Assembly (NCBI RefSeq): GCF_013284245.2
Contig: NZ_CP085876.1
Coordinates: forward strand, 1,596,001 to 1,660,000
Length of the DNA stretch: 64,000 nt
Direction: 5' to 3'
Origin: Brevibacillus sp. DP1.3A
Lineage (GTDB): Bacteria; Bacillota; Bacilli; Brevibacillales; Brevibacillaceae
Shown: positions 17,535-26,368 of the stretch, in pieces
Position numbering within the stretch: position 1 is the first letter of the stretch
How the letters are laid out: every line of letters starts with the position of its first letter
Made by a program: the position numbers and the translations under genes
Notes under the pieces: generated by a model
Told to the model about the DNA's origin: nothing
What the model saw: the letters and a program-made list of their open reading frames with translations, nothing else
The model's database searches: none

Positions 17535-18473
17535 ATGGAGAGCAAGTTGAATGTCCCGCTCTCTCCTGACAAGAGAACAAGTGGCACAAGGAAAAAATCC
17601 TTCAACCGGGAAGCGAATCTGACAGGATGGCTGTTTATAAGTCCGATGGCCATCGGGTTTGTGGTGCTGTTGCTTGGTCCGCTTTTGCTCGCGCTGTACA
17701 TGAGCTTTACGGATTGGCCGTTACTAGGGGAAGCTGAATTTATTGGATTGGAAAATTACAGAGCGATCTTTCAGGATGCCGAATTTTGGACGGTCGTGGG
17801 CAATACCTTTACGTTCTCTGCTGGTCTCGTCCCCCTGAATATCGTGTTGGCGCTGGGGTTGGCCTTACTGCTCGTGCGCAAGCTGCCAGGGATCGGGATT
17901 TTCCGCACAGCCATTTTTGTGCCGGTCATGACATCGCTGATCGTCTGGGCGATTGTGTGGAAGTATTTGTTTGCGACAGACACAGGGTTTATCAATCAAA
18001 TCTTGCAGATGTTCGGGATTACAGGCCCTTCATGGCTTTACAATCCAAAGCTGGCGATGCCAGTGGTGATCGTGACGAGTGTCCTGAAAAATGTGGGCTT
18101 GAACATGGTGCTGTTCATCGCTGCTTTACAGCAGGTGCCCGTTCACTTATACGAGGCGGCGCGCATTGATGGAGCCAGTCGGACGCGTCAATTGTTTCAA
18201 ATTACGATCCCAATGATCAGTCCGACGGTTTTTTTAACTACGTTGTTGACGATCATCGGCTCGCTCAAGGTGTTTGGGCAAATTTACGTCATGACCCAGG
18301 GTGGGCCAGATAACAGTACAAAGGTGCTCGTCTATTACATATGGGAGCGTGCCTTCAAAAACTTTGAATTCGGTTATGCGTCTGCACTTGCCTTTGTGCT
18401 GTTCTTTATCATTTTAGTGTTTACGCTCTTGCAGTGGCAGTTTAGAAAAAGGTGGGTGTTCCATGAAGAGTAA
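17535..18473 (+). CDS. Sugar ABC transporter permease (MalF/UgpA type)
   Basis: 312-residue inner-membrane permease with a short cytoplasmic N-terminus and six hydrophobic helices. The EAA loop is EAARIDGASRTRQLFQITIPMI at about residues 205-226 and contacts the shared ATPase. Eleven bases separate it from the barrel gene, with AAGGAGGG before the ATG. No ATP-binding gene lies in the operon; in Bacillales such importers usually borrow MsmX. Confidence 0.93.
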   Translation: MESKLNVPLSPDKRTSGTRKKSFNREANLTGWLFISPMAIGFVVLLLGPLLLALYMSFTDWPLLGEAEFIGLENYRAIFQDAEFWTVVGNTFTFSAGLVPLNIVLALGLALLLVRKLPGIGIFRTAIFVPVMTSLIVWAIVWKYLFATDTGFINQILQMFGITGPSWLYNPKLAMPVVIVTSVLKNVGLNMVLFIAALQQVPVHLYEAARIDGASRTRQLFQITIPMISPTVFLTTLLTIIGSLKVFGQIYVMTQGGPDNSTKVLVYYIWERAFKNFEFGYASALAFVLFFIILVFTLLQWQFRKRWVFHEE

Positions 18474-19320
18474 TCGCCACGGATTACAAGCGGGCAAGTT
18501 ATTGGGGATTGGCGGTCACTATGTAGCGTTAGGAGCGATCTCCCTACTGATGCTGGTGCCTTTTTTGTGGATGCTTTCTACATCGTTAAAAGAGCCGGCC
18601 AAAATATTCGTCTTTCCGCCAGAGTTTATCCCTTCGTCGATCCGCTTGGAGAACTACACGGAGGTTTTGGCGAATACGCCGTTTCATTTGTTCTATTGGA
18701 ACAGCCTGTACATTGCGATTTTGGTTACGGTTGGAACGGTTTTATTTTCATCGATTGCAGGCTATGCGTTTGCCCGAATTCCGTTTCGTGGACGCAATAT
18801 CGTCTTTCTAGTGCTGCTGTCAACGATGATGATCCCGCATGAAGTGACGTCGATTCCGATGTTTTTGTTCATGCGCATGCTTGGGTTTATTAATACGCAT
18901 GTGCCGTTGATTGTGCTTCCCATTTTTGGGGCAGGCGGAATTTTTGGAGTGTTCGTCATGCGCCAGTTTTTCCTCGGGATTCCGAAAGAACTGGAGGAAG
19001 CGGCGATGATTGATGGCTGCTCGCGTTGGCGGATTTACTGGAGCATCATGCTACCACTAGCGAAGCCAGCCATCGCGACGCTGACGATTTTTACGTTTTT
19101 GACGAGCTGGAACGAGTTTTACGATCCGCTCATTTTCATCAACGACAGAGAGCTGATGACGCTGCCGCTCGCTTTGTCCTTGTTTACCGATGAAGTAGGG
19201 ACAGCTTGGCATCATCTGATGAGTGCGTCCGTTATGGCGACCTTGCCGCTTTTGATCGTGTTCTTTTTCGCCCAAAAGCAGTTTATCGAGGGTGTATCGA
19301 TGACGGGCCTTAAAGATTAA
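18463..19320 (+). CDS. Sugar ABC transporter permease (MalG/UgpE type)
   Basis: 285-residue partner permease with six hydrophobic helices. Its EAA loop EEAAMIDGCSRWRIYWSIMLP is at about residues 183-203. The ATG at 18463 overlaps the previous stop by 11 bp, so translation is coupled and the two proteins are made in equal amounts. It forms the heterodimeric channel with the preceding permease. Confidence 0.93.
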   Translation: MKSNRHGLQAGKLLGIGGHYVALGAISLLMLVPFLWMLSTSLKEPAKIFVFPPEFIPSSIRLENYTEVLANTPFHLFYWNSLYIAILVTVGTVLFSSIAGYAFARIPFRGRNIVFLVLLSTMMIPHEVTSIPMFLFMRMLGFINTHVPLIVLPIFGAGGIFGVFVMRQFFLGIPKELEEAAMIDGCSRWRIYWSIMLPLAKPAIATLTIFTFLTSWNEFYDPLIFINDRELMTLPLALSLFTDEVGTAWHHLMSASVMATLPLLIVFFFAQKQFIEGVSMTGLKD

Positions 19321-19371
19321 AGGGTAAAGGGAGTTCAAAATATCGACTTTTTCAACAAGGAGTGAGTGCAG

Positions 19372-20715
19372 ATGGATCGAGTAGTGGAAGCAGATGTAGT
19401 CGTGGTAGGCGGGGGACCGGCAGGAATCAGTGCCGCTCTCGCCAGCGGACGATTGGGAGCCAAAACGATCCTGATCGAGCGTTACGGCTTTCTCGGAGGG
19501 ATGTCGACGATTGCGCTCGTTTATCCGTGGATGACGTTTCATACGGAGAAAGGCGAGCAAGTCATCAAAGGAATTGCACAGGAAATCGTCGACCGCTTGC
19601 AAGAAAAGGGGGGATCGCCTGGACATTTGCAAGATACGGTAGGATTCGTCAGCACAGTCACGCCGTATCATCCGGAAATTTACAAGCTGGTCGCTGTGGA
19701 AATGCTCAAGGAAGCGGGCGTCAAGCTGTTTGTCCATAGCTTTGTCGATCAGGTGAAGGTAGAGGGGACAGCGATTACTTCTGTTACGCTCACCAGTAAA
19801 TCAGGCAAGTATGAGATCAAGGCCAAGGTGTTCGTTGATGCGACAGGAGATGCAGATATCGCTTATTTATCGGGAGCGCCGACGAGTAAAGGGCGAGAGG
19901 CAGATGGGCTGACACAGCCGATGACCATGAAATTTCGCATGCGCGGCGTCGATCTGGAGCAGGTGAAGCAGTACATGCTTGATCATCCAGACGAGTTTTA
20001 TAACAAGACGCCGTTTGCGCAGTTGCCGTCCATTCCACTGACGGGTGTCCAAGGCTTTTATACGCATTGGAAGATGTCAGGTGTTCCGATTAATCGGGAT
20101 CAAGTTCTGTTTTTCACAGGGCCTGAAAGCGATGAAGTTCTGATCAATTGCACGCGGGTGCAGGGGCTGGATGGAACAGATGTCGAGGATTTGACGGAAG
20201 CGGAGGAAGAAGGGAGACGTCAAGTGCTATTGATGTCTGAATTTTTGAAAAACAAAGTTCCGGGTTTTGCGAAAGCATCCGTCTCCGCAGTTGGAACGCA
20301 AATTGGAATCCGTGAGACGCGCAGAATCGTCGGGGAGTACAGCTTGACGATTGAAGACGTGGTCGCGGGCAGGCGTTTTCCGGATGTCATTGCACGAAGC
20401 GGCTATCCGGTTGACATTCACGATCCTTCTGGCAAAGGCGTAGCGGCAGCAGATATTGAAGGAGAAGGCGCTTATGACATTCCGTATCGATGCCTGATCC
20501 CTCCGTCCATTGACAACTTGCTTGCGGCGGGGCGTTGTATCTCTACGACACATGAGGCGCTGGCTACGACCAGGCTTACCCCGAGTTGTATGGCTACAGG
20601 GCAAGCAGCAGGTACAGCAGCGGCCATCGCATTTCACGACAAGACCATTCCGCGTTTGATTCACGTGGCAAAATTACAGGAACAATTGCGTCTAGCGAAT
20701 GCCGTCCTCGATTAA
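19372..20715 (+). CDS. FAD-dependent oxidoreductase (PF12831 type)
   Basis: 447 residues. A dinucleotide-binding loop VVVGGGPAGISAALASGRLG opens the protein, followed by the IERYGFLGGMST segment typical of the FAD_oxidored family, and VDATGDADIAYLSG in the middle. The C-terminus has LLAAGRCIS and GQAAGTAAAI, the second flavin-contact region. ATG 19372 is 8 bases from AAGGAG; GTG 19366 is too close. No signal peptide is seen. Its place after the permeases suggests oxidation of the imported substrate, for example at a sugar hydroxyl. That is inference. Confidence 0.88.
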   Translation: MDRVVEADVVVVGGGPAGISAALASGRLGAKTILIERYGFLGGMSTIALVYPWMTFHTEKGEQVIKGIAQEIVDRLQEKGGSPGHLQDTVGFVSTVTPYHPEIYKLVAVEMLKEAGVKLFVHSFVDQVKVEGTAITSVTLTSKSGKYEIKAKVFVDATGDADIAYLSGAPTSKGREADGLTQPMTMKFRMRGVDLEQVKQYMLDHPDEFYNKTPFAQLPSIPLTGVQGFYTHWKMSGVPINRDQVLFFTGPESDEVLINCTRVQGLDGTDVEDLTEAEEEGRRQVLLMSEFLKNKVPGFAKASVSAVGTQIGIRETRRIVGEYSLTIEDVVAGRRFPDVIARSGYPVDIHDPSGKGVAAADIEGEGAYDIPYRCLIPPSIDNLLAAGRCISTTHEALATTRLTPSCMATGQAAGTAAAIAFHDKTIPRLIHVAKLQEQLRLANAVLD

Positions 20716-20745
20716 ACCTTTTCATTTTGAAAGGAGATTGGATCT

Positions 20746-22434
20746 ATGAAAAAGTTGCGCGTTGTCATTTCAACACTGGCTATGGCAGCACTAGTAACAG
20801 GCATGGTTCCATTTACGCAGACGAGTACAGTTGCGGCGAAAAAAGCGTCACCAAAACCAATTACCAAAGTCGCCCTTGTCCCTCTCGATGATCGTCCGGT
20901 CAACACGTATTTTCCACAAATGTCAGCACGGGCAGGCGGGGTGGAGGCGATTCTGCCGGATGAAGACATGCTCGGTCACTTTATGACTCCGGGCGATGGG
21001 GAAGAAATTGGCGATTGGTTGATCAAACAAGCAAGTAAAGTGGACGGCTCGGTCATTTCTGTCAGCATGCTGGCATATGGCGGGCTAGTTGCGTCCCGTA
21101 CCGACCAACAGTCCTATGAAGATGCCCTATCGAATATCGAAGCCATTAAGAGACTGAGAGACAAACATTCCAAAAAGCCGATCTACGTCTTCGATACGAT
21201 TCAACGCCTGGCGGTGACGGCGACTGATCCCGAAACATTGAAGTACTATGAGCAAATCAGAGAATGGGCCATTTTATACGATGAAGTACACAACCTCGGC
21301 ATGACAGAAAAAAAGGATCGACTCGATCAGTTGGAAAGGGAGATTCCTGAGTCTGTGCTGGAAGATTACTTGAATGCCCGCGAGCGTAACCACAAGATTA
21401 ACTCCTTGATGATTGATTGGGTAGAGGATGGGACCATTGATTATTTAGTGCTGGCTCAGGATGACGCTGCTCCCCATGGTCTTCACCGGGCAGAGCGGGA
21501 GACCTTGGTCAAAAAAGCAAAGGAGCTGGATGTAGAGGATCGTGTGGCGATTTTTCCTGGAGCGGACGAAGTAGGAACCGTCTTGTTGAGCCGATTCGCC
21601 TTGAACGAAATGCGCATCCATCCAAAAGTAGCAGTCGAGTATTCGGGTATAGACGGCAGTGAGTGGACGGCGCCGTTTGAAGACACGACCTTTGATGTAA
21701 ATGTCGAGAAGCATATCATCGCAGCAGGCGGCAAGCCAGTTCGGGATGAAGACGATGCAGATATCGTGTTAATGATCAATTCACCGAAGAAAAAAGGACA
21801 GAGCAACGCAGAGAGACGCGAAGATCTGGATGAGTTCGTCGAAGAAATCAATGATCTTCTGGAGGAAGGAAAGCAGGTCGCCATTACAGATGTGACGATT
21901 ACAAACAAAGCTGACCCTGAGCTGATCGAGCGACTACAAGAAGAAGTAAAGCTGCCGGAACTTTTCGCCTACACGGCATGGGGAACGGCGGGAAATAACA
22001 TGGGAAGCGCGTTGGGACAGGCGTTGCAACGATCAGCCTTTCTGGAAAAAGGAAATCAGTTCGGTGTGCCCTTAACGGTGGATGCGGCAGAAACCCATAT
22101 CAATCTGCTCTTGTCATCGTTTGTAAATGACCATCATTACCGAAATGAAGTGATGGCAGAAGCACGTGACCTTGTAAAAGAGTTAAAAGGAAATGAGTGG
22201 AATCTCGGAGATGACTACGACGAAGTCAATGATTTTGTGAGAGATGCACTGATACCACATACGGAAGAATGGTACGAAAACTACTTTGCCAATCAATCGC
22301 TGGTTATTGGGAAGCGAGGCAAGAATACGTTTGAAGGTGAAATCGTCGAATTAACGAATAGGGAGATCAAGCTTCCTTGGGAACGGTTATTTGAAGTCTT
22401 TGTCGGGCCAGAAGTGAAGATTGAAAGGGAGTAA
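20746..22434 (+). CDS. Exported DUF4127 family protein
   Basis: 562 residues with an N-terminal signal peptide (about 1-30, ending near TVAAKKA) and no lipobox. The domain opens with KVALVPLDDRPVNTYFPQ, the hallmark I associate with DUF4127, and continues with conserved VSMLAYGGLVASR and LAQDDAAPHGLHRAE segments. The function is unknown; the Asp/His/Arg-rich conserved blocks suggest a hydrolase or metal-binding enzyme. It is the last gene of the ABC locus, and its extracellular site would let it act on polymer before uptake. GAAAGGAG precedes the ATG. Confidence 0.85.
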   Translation: MKKLRVVISTLAMAALVTGMVPFTQTSTVAAKKASPKPITKVALVPLDDRPVNTYFPQMSARAGGVEAILPDEDMLGHFMTPGDGEEIGDWLIKQASKVDGSVISVSMLAYGGLVASRTDQQSYEDALSNIEAIKRLRDKHSKKPIYVFDTIQRLAVTATDPETLKYYEQIREWAILYDEVHNLGMTEKKDRLDQLEREIPESVLEDYLNARERNHKINSLMIDWVEDGTIDYLVLAQDDAAPHGLHRAERETLVKKAKELDVEDRVAIFPGADEVGTVLLSRFALNEMRIHPKVAVEYSGIDGSEWTAPFEDTTFDVNVEKHIIAAGGKPVRDEDDADIVLMINSPKKKGQSNAERREDLDEFVEEINDLLEEGKQVAITDVTITNKADPELIERLQEEVKLPELFAYTAWGTAGNNMGSALGQALQRSAFLEKGNQFGVPLTVDAAETHINLLLSSFVNDHHYRNEVMAEARDLVKELKGNEWNLGDDYDEVNDFVRDALIPHTEEWYENYFANQSLVIGKRGKNTFEGEIVELTNREIKLPWERLFEVFVGPEVKIERE

Positions 22435-22507
22435 GGTTTAGAAAAAGCCGGTCTATTTTTCGAGTCTGCACATATCATGTCTCTATCGCTATAAGAAGGT
22501 GACTAGG

Positions 22508-22981
22508 ATGGAGACTCTACAATGGTTGTATGTGCACTATGACTTGGAAATGTATGTGCGGGTAGTGGTGAGCGCGATTCTCGGTTTGTTTATCGGGTGG
22601 GATCGCTCGCATAGAAATAAGCCTGCCGGGCTGAAAACGTACATGTATGTGTCCGTAGCCTGCACGCTCATCACACTCGTTTCTATTTACAGCACAAATC
22701 TATACAGCGCGCCTGGCAATGGAACGATGATGGACCCGATGCGCTTGGCTGCACAGATTGTCACAGGTCTTGGCTTTTTGGGAGCAGGCGTCATCTTGAA
22801 GGACGGCTTGAAAGTAAAAGGACTGACCTCCGCAGCCATGATCTTTTTCGCTGGAGGGATTGGTATAGGGATCGGAGCCGGATTTTACGGCATTGTGATA
22901 TTCTCGGTCATCATCGCCTTTGTGCTCGCTAGGATCAGTCAGCGTGTGGAAGATGTCCAGCATAAGCGGTTAGGAAAGTGA
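22508..22981 (+). CDS. MgtC/SapB family membrane protein
   Basis: 157 residues with four or five hydrophobic helices. The family core is visible as GLFIGWDRSHRNKPAGLKTY, then IVTGLGFLGAGVILKDG and GLTSAAMIFFAGGIGIGIG. MgtC relatives are linked to magnesium stress and F-ATPase modulation, and the true substrate is unsettled. ATG 22508 with AAGGTG upstream is preferred to GTG 22499. A terminator follows immediately. No magnesium riboswitch was seen in the 73-bp upstream gap. Confidence 0.88.
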   Translation: METLQWLYVHYDLEMYVRVVVSAILGLFIGWDRSHRNKPAGLKTYMYVSVACTLITLVSIYSTNLYSAPGNGTMMDPMRLAAQIVTGLGFLGAGVILKDGLKVKGLTSAAMIFFAGGIGIGIGAGFYGIVIFSVIIAFVLARISQRVEDVQHKRLGK

Positions 22982-22990
22982 ATCATGGAG

Positions 22991-23020
22991 AAGCGGTGCA
23001 TTAGCATCGCTTTTTATTTT
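22991..23020 (+). terminator. Rho-independent terminator
   Basis: AAGCGGTGC / GCATCGCTT stem with a 4-base loop, then a T-rich tail, directly after the MgtC gene. Confidence 0.8.
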
Positions 23021-23021
23021 T

Positions 23022-23252
23022 AGAAGGAGCTGTAGTGGGGGAAGAAGCGAATTTCCAGTCTACGCTTCGGCCTACGCCCCGCAAGGGGTCAAGACTGTCC
23101 GCTTCGGAATAAATGGCGGGAGCGCTTCAAAACGTAGAAGTTTCGAGGAAGGATTCCATAAGTGAAGCTGAAATTCCCCGCCATTTATTCCGAAGCTAGG
23201 TCGGGCTCCAGAGGCGCTTGGACTGGAAATTCGCTTCTTCTACGCAGCTTCT
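23022..23252. repeat. 231-bp nested palindrome, non-coding
   Basis: Two perfect 20-bp inverted repeats are nested: 23041-23060 with 23221-23240 (outer) and 23101-23120 with 23177-23196 (inner). Outside them AGAAGGAGCTGTA (23022-23034) imperfectly matches the reverse complement of 23241-23252. Near the centre GCTTCA (23124-23129) pairs with TGAAGC (23163-23168). The spacers do not pair well, so the transcript would fold as one long arm with internal loops. No reading frame explains it. A MITE-like element or an extragenic repeat is possible; copy number elsewhere is unknown. Confidence 0.85.
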
Positions 23253-23549
23253 CATTATTGTTTGAAAGCAAATCTTAGGAGATGAATGCAGTCCTATGCT
23301 CTCAAAAACTTCTTTGTAATAACTTACAAAATGCCGTAGTAGCGCGAAGTCATCCACAGCTGTACGAAAGCACTGTCACATGTTTGGGAGGAGACCGCCC
23401 GAACGAAGAGAGGATACAGGCGACTGGAAAACATGTGGCAGGGCTTCTCCCGACCACTACAGTTGGAAGGACATGAACTTAGGGGTTTTGATTGTACCGA
23501 TTTCATACTATGCTAACGTTAGAATATTTCAAATAGGATGAGTGCCTGC
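23253..23549. other. Unexplained non-coding stretch with a long-range hairpin
   Basis: No convincing gene. CTGTCACATGTTT (about 23374-23386) can pair with AAACATGTGGCAG (about 23428-23440), enclosing a purine-rich stretch (GGGAGGAGACCGCCCG). The base composition is unlike the AT-rich promoters nearby. A 64-codon frame from 23282 exists, with AGGAG only 4 bases ahead, but its product resembles nothing I know. It could be a leader or small RNA of the downstream kinase. Confidence 0.4.
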
Positions 23550-25649
23550 ATGAGCAAGTGGTTTGTAAGTCTATGCAATCTTGTCGTTATCATGGTGATC
23601 GGGATGCTCGCCGTGACGCCATTCGCTAATGCCGTGGAACAACCACCCCAGGCCAAACGAGGCGTGATAGATTTGCGTGGCGTGGATTGGGAAGACGGCG
23701 ACACGATTTGGCTGGATGGGGAATGGAGTTTTTACTGGCGGCAGTTCCTCACCCCAGGTACTTTTGAATCCAATGCTTCCGTACGAGAGTACATCCAAGT
23801 ACCTTCATCTTGGAAGCAGGGGGCCGGGAATCGAACGGATATATCCAATCAGGGATACGCCACGTATCGACTGCTCATTCAGCTGGATGAGCAAAAGTCA
23901 GAAAGACCCTTCGCACTCTATATGCCCAGCGTCGCAACGGCCTACAAACTGTGGATAAACGGCAAGGCTATGGCCGAAAACGGTGTAGTCGGTGAGGATT
24001 TAGCGAGTATGACCCCGAAAAATTATCCCAAGGTCGTCGTGTTTCAACCAGATCAACCACAAGTGGAGCTCGTTATTCACGTCTCTAATTTTGTCCAGCG
24101 AAAAGGTGGCCTGTGGGAAGCCATTGAGTTGGGGCATGCTGAGCAAATCATGGGGAAGCGTGAAGCCAACATTATCTACAGTGGCATGATTGCTGCATCC
24201 TTGTTAGTCATGGGCATCTATCATTTCGGTTTGTATATGACACGCAAAAGAGAGAGTTCGACTCTCTATTTTTGTGGAGTCAGCATTGCGATCGCGGTCC
24301 GCATTTTATTTTTGGGAGAGACGATGGCTGTTAGCTTGTTTCCGCAGATCCCATGGGAGATGGTGGTCAAGCTGGAGTACATGTCTTCTCTTCTCACGCT
24401 GATCATGCTCGCTTGTTTTGTCCATTCGCAGTATCGGGCATTATTCAATCGTTTCATTCAGAGAGCCTGCGTCTGGACAGGGCTTCTCTTTATTCTCTTC
24501 GTGCTTTTTACCCCTGCTAGAATCTATACAGAATGGATTTATGTAGGAGAAGCCTATTTGTTGCTTAACTATGGCTACATGCTATTCGTTTATGGACGGG
24601 CCATCGTTCAAAAACAGACAGGCTCTGTCTTAAATGGAATCGGTCTCCTCGTATTTTTTACCGCAGTTGTCAATGAAGTGTTGTTTTACGCACATCTGTC
24701 TCCGTTTGAAAATGCAATTCCGTTCGGCTTGCTCGTTTTTTTACTCACCCAAATGATGAATTTGTCCATGGTATTCGCCCGTTCCTTTGCCCATGTCGAG
24801 CAGCTTTCCGAAGAGCTTGCGCAGACCAATGAATGGTTGGAGCAAAAAGTACTGCAACGGACACAGGCACTCGCGGACAAGAATCAGGAGCTGCAAAGGA
24901 TGGAGGAGTCACGGCGCATGCTGCTCTCCAATATTTCGCATGAACTGGGGACGCCGCTCACGTCGATTCAAGGGTTCATCAAGGCGATGATTGACGGTGT
25001 GGTCAAGCCGAATGATCCGAAATACTTGGGGATCATCTATGAAAAAACAATCTATTTGCATCGAATCATCACGGATTTGTTTGAGTTGTCCAAGATGGAG
25101 TCGAGGCAGCTTCGCTTTCATTTTCAGCCATTGTCAACAGTTGGATTTTTCCGTGGCTTGTACGAGAAGCATTTACTCGATATGCAGGAGAAACAGCTGC
25201 AATTTGTGTGGGAAGCACAGGAGGAGCCAGATACGGAGTGCAAGCTTTTGCTGGTGGCTGATCCGATTCGCCTGGAGCAGGTCATGAGCAATTTGCTTGT
25301 AAATGCGCAAGCGTATACGGCACCGGGCGGGGTCATCAAGCTACAGGTAGAGTGGGAGCTGGCTCTGGATGGGACAGGCGAGGCAACCATCAAGGTAATA
25401 GATACAGGTGCAGGGATACAGGAGGAGGCGCTTCCTTTTGTGTTTGATCGATTTTATCGGGGGAGTGAATCTAGAAAGCTACGGACGGCAGGAGTGGGGC
25501 TAGGTCTGGCCATCTCCAAAGAAATTATCGAAAATCATCACGGGAAAATCGGCGTACAGAGTAAAGCGGGAGAGGGAAGCCTCTTCTGGTTTTCGCTGCC
25601 AGTCCGCTGGAAGGAAGAGAGTGAAGAGGGAGGAGAGAAGGTGAGATGA
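23550..25649 (+). CDS. 7TMR-DISM sensor histidine kinase
   Basis: 699 residues. A signal peptide (about 1-30) precedes an extracellular jelly-roll domain with DLRGVDWEDG, DGEWSFYW and VPSSWKQG, like the carbohydrate-binding-type 7TMR-DISM ectodomains. Seven hydrophobic helices follow (about 205-410), then a coiled coil, HisKA with H464 (NISHELGTPLTS), and an ATPase domain with NLLVNAQAY, DTGAGIQ and GVGLGLAIS. ATG 23550 lies 7 bases from AGGATGAG; ATG 23538 has no spacing. The stop overlaps the response regulator as ATGA. It probably senses an extracellular ligand of unknown nature. Confidence 0.9.
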   Translation: MSKWFVSLCNLVVIMVIGMLAVTPFANAVEQPPQAKRGVIDLRGVDWEDGDTIWLDGEWSFYWRQFLTPGTFESNASVREYIQVPSSWKQGAGNRTDISNQGYATYRLLIQLDEQKSERPFALYMPSVATAYKLWINGKAMAENGVVGEDLASMTPKNYPKVVVFQPDQPQVELVIHVSNFVQRKGGLWEAIELGHAEQIMGKREANIIYSGMIAASLLVMGIYHFGLYMTRKRESSTLYFCGVSIAIAVRILFLGETMAVSLFPQIPWEMVVKLEYMSSLLTLIMLACFVHSQYRALFNRFIQRACVWTGLLFILFVLFTPARIYTEWIYVGEAYLLLNYGYMLFVYGRAIVQKQTGSVLNGIGLLVFFTAVVNEVLFYAHLSPFENAIPFGLLVFLLTQMMNLSMVFARSFAHVEQLSEELAQTNEWLEQKVLQRTQALADKNQELQRMEESRRMLLSNISHELGTPLTSIQGFIKAMIDGVVKPNDPKYLGIIYEKTIYLHRIITDLFELSKMESRQLRFHFQPLSTVGFFRGLYEKHLLDMQEKQLQFVWEAQEEPDTECKLLLVADPIRLEQVMSNLLVNAQAYTAPGGVIKLQVEWELALDGTGEATIKVIDTGAGIQEEALPFVFDRFYRGSESRKLRTAGVGLGLAISKEIIENHHGKIGVQSKAGEGSLFWFSLPVRWKEESEEGGEKVR

Positions 25650-26257
25650 GCAACGAGGTAGTCCTGTTGGTAGAAGATGATGAGAACATTCGCGAATTGG
25701 TCAGGCTCTATTTGCAGGCTAGTGGTTTTCAGGTGCGAGAGGCAGAGGATACGAGGCAAGCGCAGGCCATGATGCTGAGTGAACAATTGGATATGGTCCT
25801 CCTTGACATTTTGTTGCCGGATGGATCGGGCCTAGAACTTTGTCAGACATGGAGGCAGAGTGGAATTCATGTGCCTGTCTTGTTTTTGAGCTGTAAAAAT
25901 GACACGGAGGATATGATCGCTGGCCTGGATCTTGGTGGTGATGATTATGTGACCAAGCCCTTTGATCCCAATCTGTTGATTTCACGGGTGAAGGCGCACT
26001 TGCGCAGGAGGAGCATACAGGGAGAAAACAGCAAAGCTTTGTTGTCTCCAAAAGGACTGATAGAGACCTTGACCAAACGAGAGCTGGAGATGCTTCACAT
26101 GATCAAAGCGGGGTATACGAATCAGGAGATCGCACTGCAATATCAAATATCGATTGGTACCGTCAAAGGATACAATAACCAATTGTTCAGCAAGCTCGGT
26201 GCCAAAAACCGGACGCATGCCATTATGCTCGCGAGTCAGTTCGGCTTTTTTACGTGA
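25646..26257 (+). CDS. Response regulator, receiver plus LuxR-type helix-turn-helix
   Basis: 203 residues. The receiver has acidic residues at 10-12 (VEDDE), phospho-acceptor D54 (VLLDILLPDG) and K in VTKPFDP. The C-terminal part has the LuxR signature LTKRELEMLHMIKAGYTNQE followed by IGTVKGYNNQLFSKLG. The first half reads like an OmpR-type receiver joined to a LuxR effector, an uncommon pairing. It overlaps the kinase by 4 bp and is its cognate partner. A terminator follows. Confidence 0.9.
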   Translation: MSNEVVLLVEDDENIRELVRLYLQASGFQVREAEDTRQAQAMMLSEQLDMVLLDILLPDGSGLELCQTWRQSGIHVPVLFLSCKNDTEDMIAGLDLGGDDYVTKPFDPNLLISRVKAHLRRRSIQGENSKALLSPKGLIETLTKRELEMLHMIKAGYTNQEIALQYQISIGTVKGYNNQLFSKLGAKNRTHAIMLASQFGFFT

Positions 26258-26287
26258 GCCCTAACTTTAGTTGGCTCCTCTTTTTTC
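26256..26287 (+). terminator. Rho-independent terminator
   Basis: GAGCC-AACT / AGTT-GGCTC stem and a T6 tail overlapping the response regulator stop region. Confidence 0.75.
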
Positions 26288-26368
26288 TCGATTTTTCCAA
26301 TGATATTCCTCTGACAAACGCGCGTTATGCTGGAAGAGCAATGAAAATCTGGAAAGGACGCGTGCGCG

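Noticed and set aside
23282..23476. 64-codon frame in the intergenic region before the 7TMR-DISM kinase
   Set aside because: The ribosome site is only 4 bases from the ATG, the composition is not protein-like, and it overlaps a predicted RNA stem.
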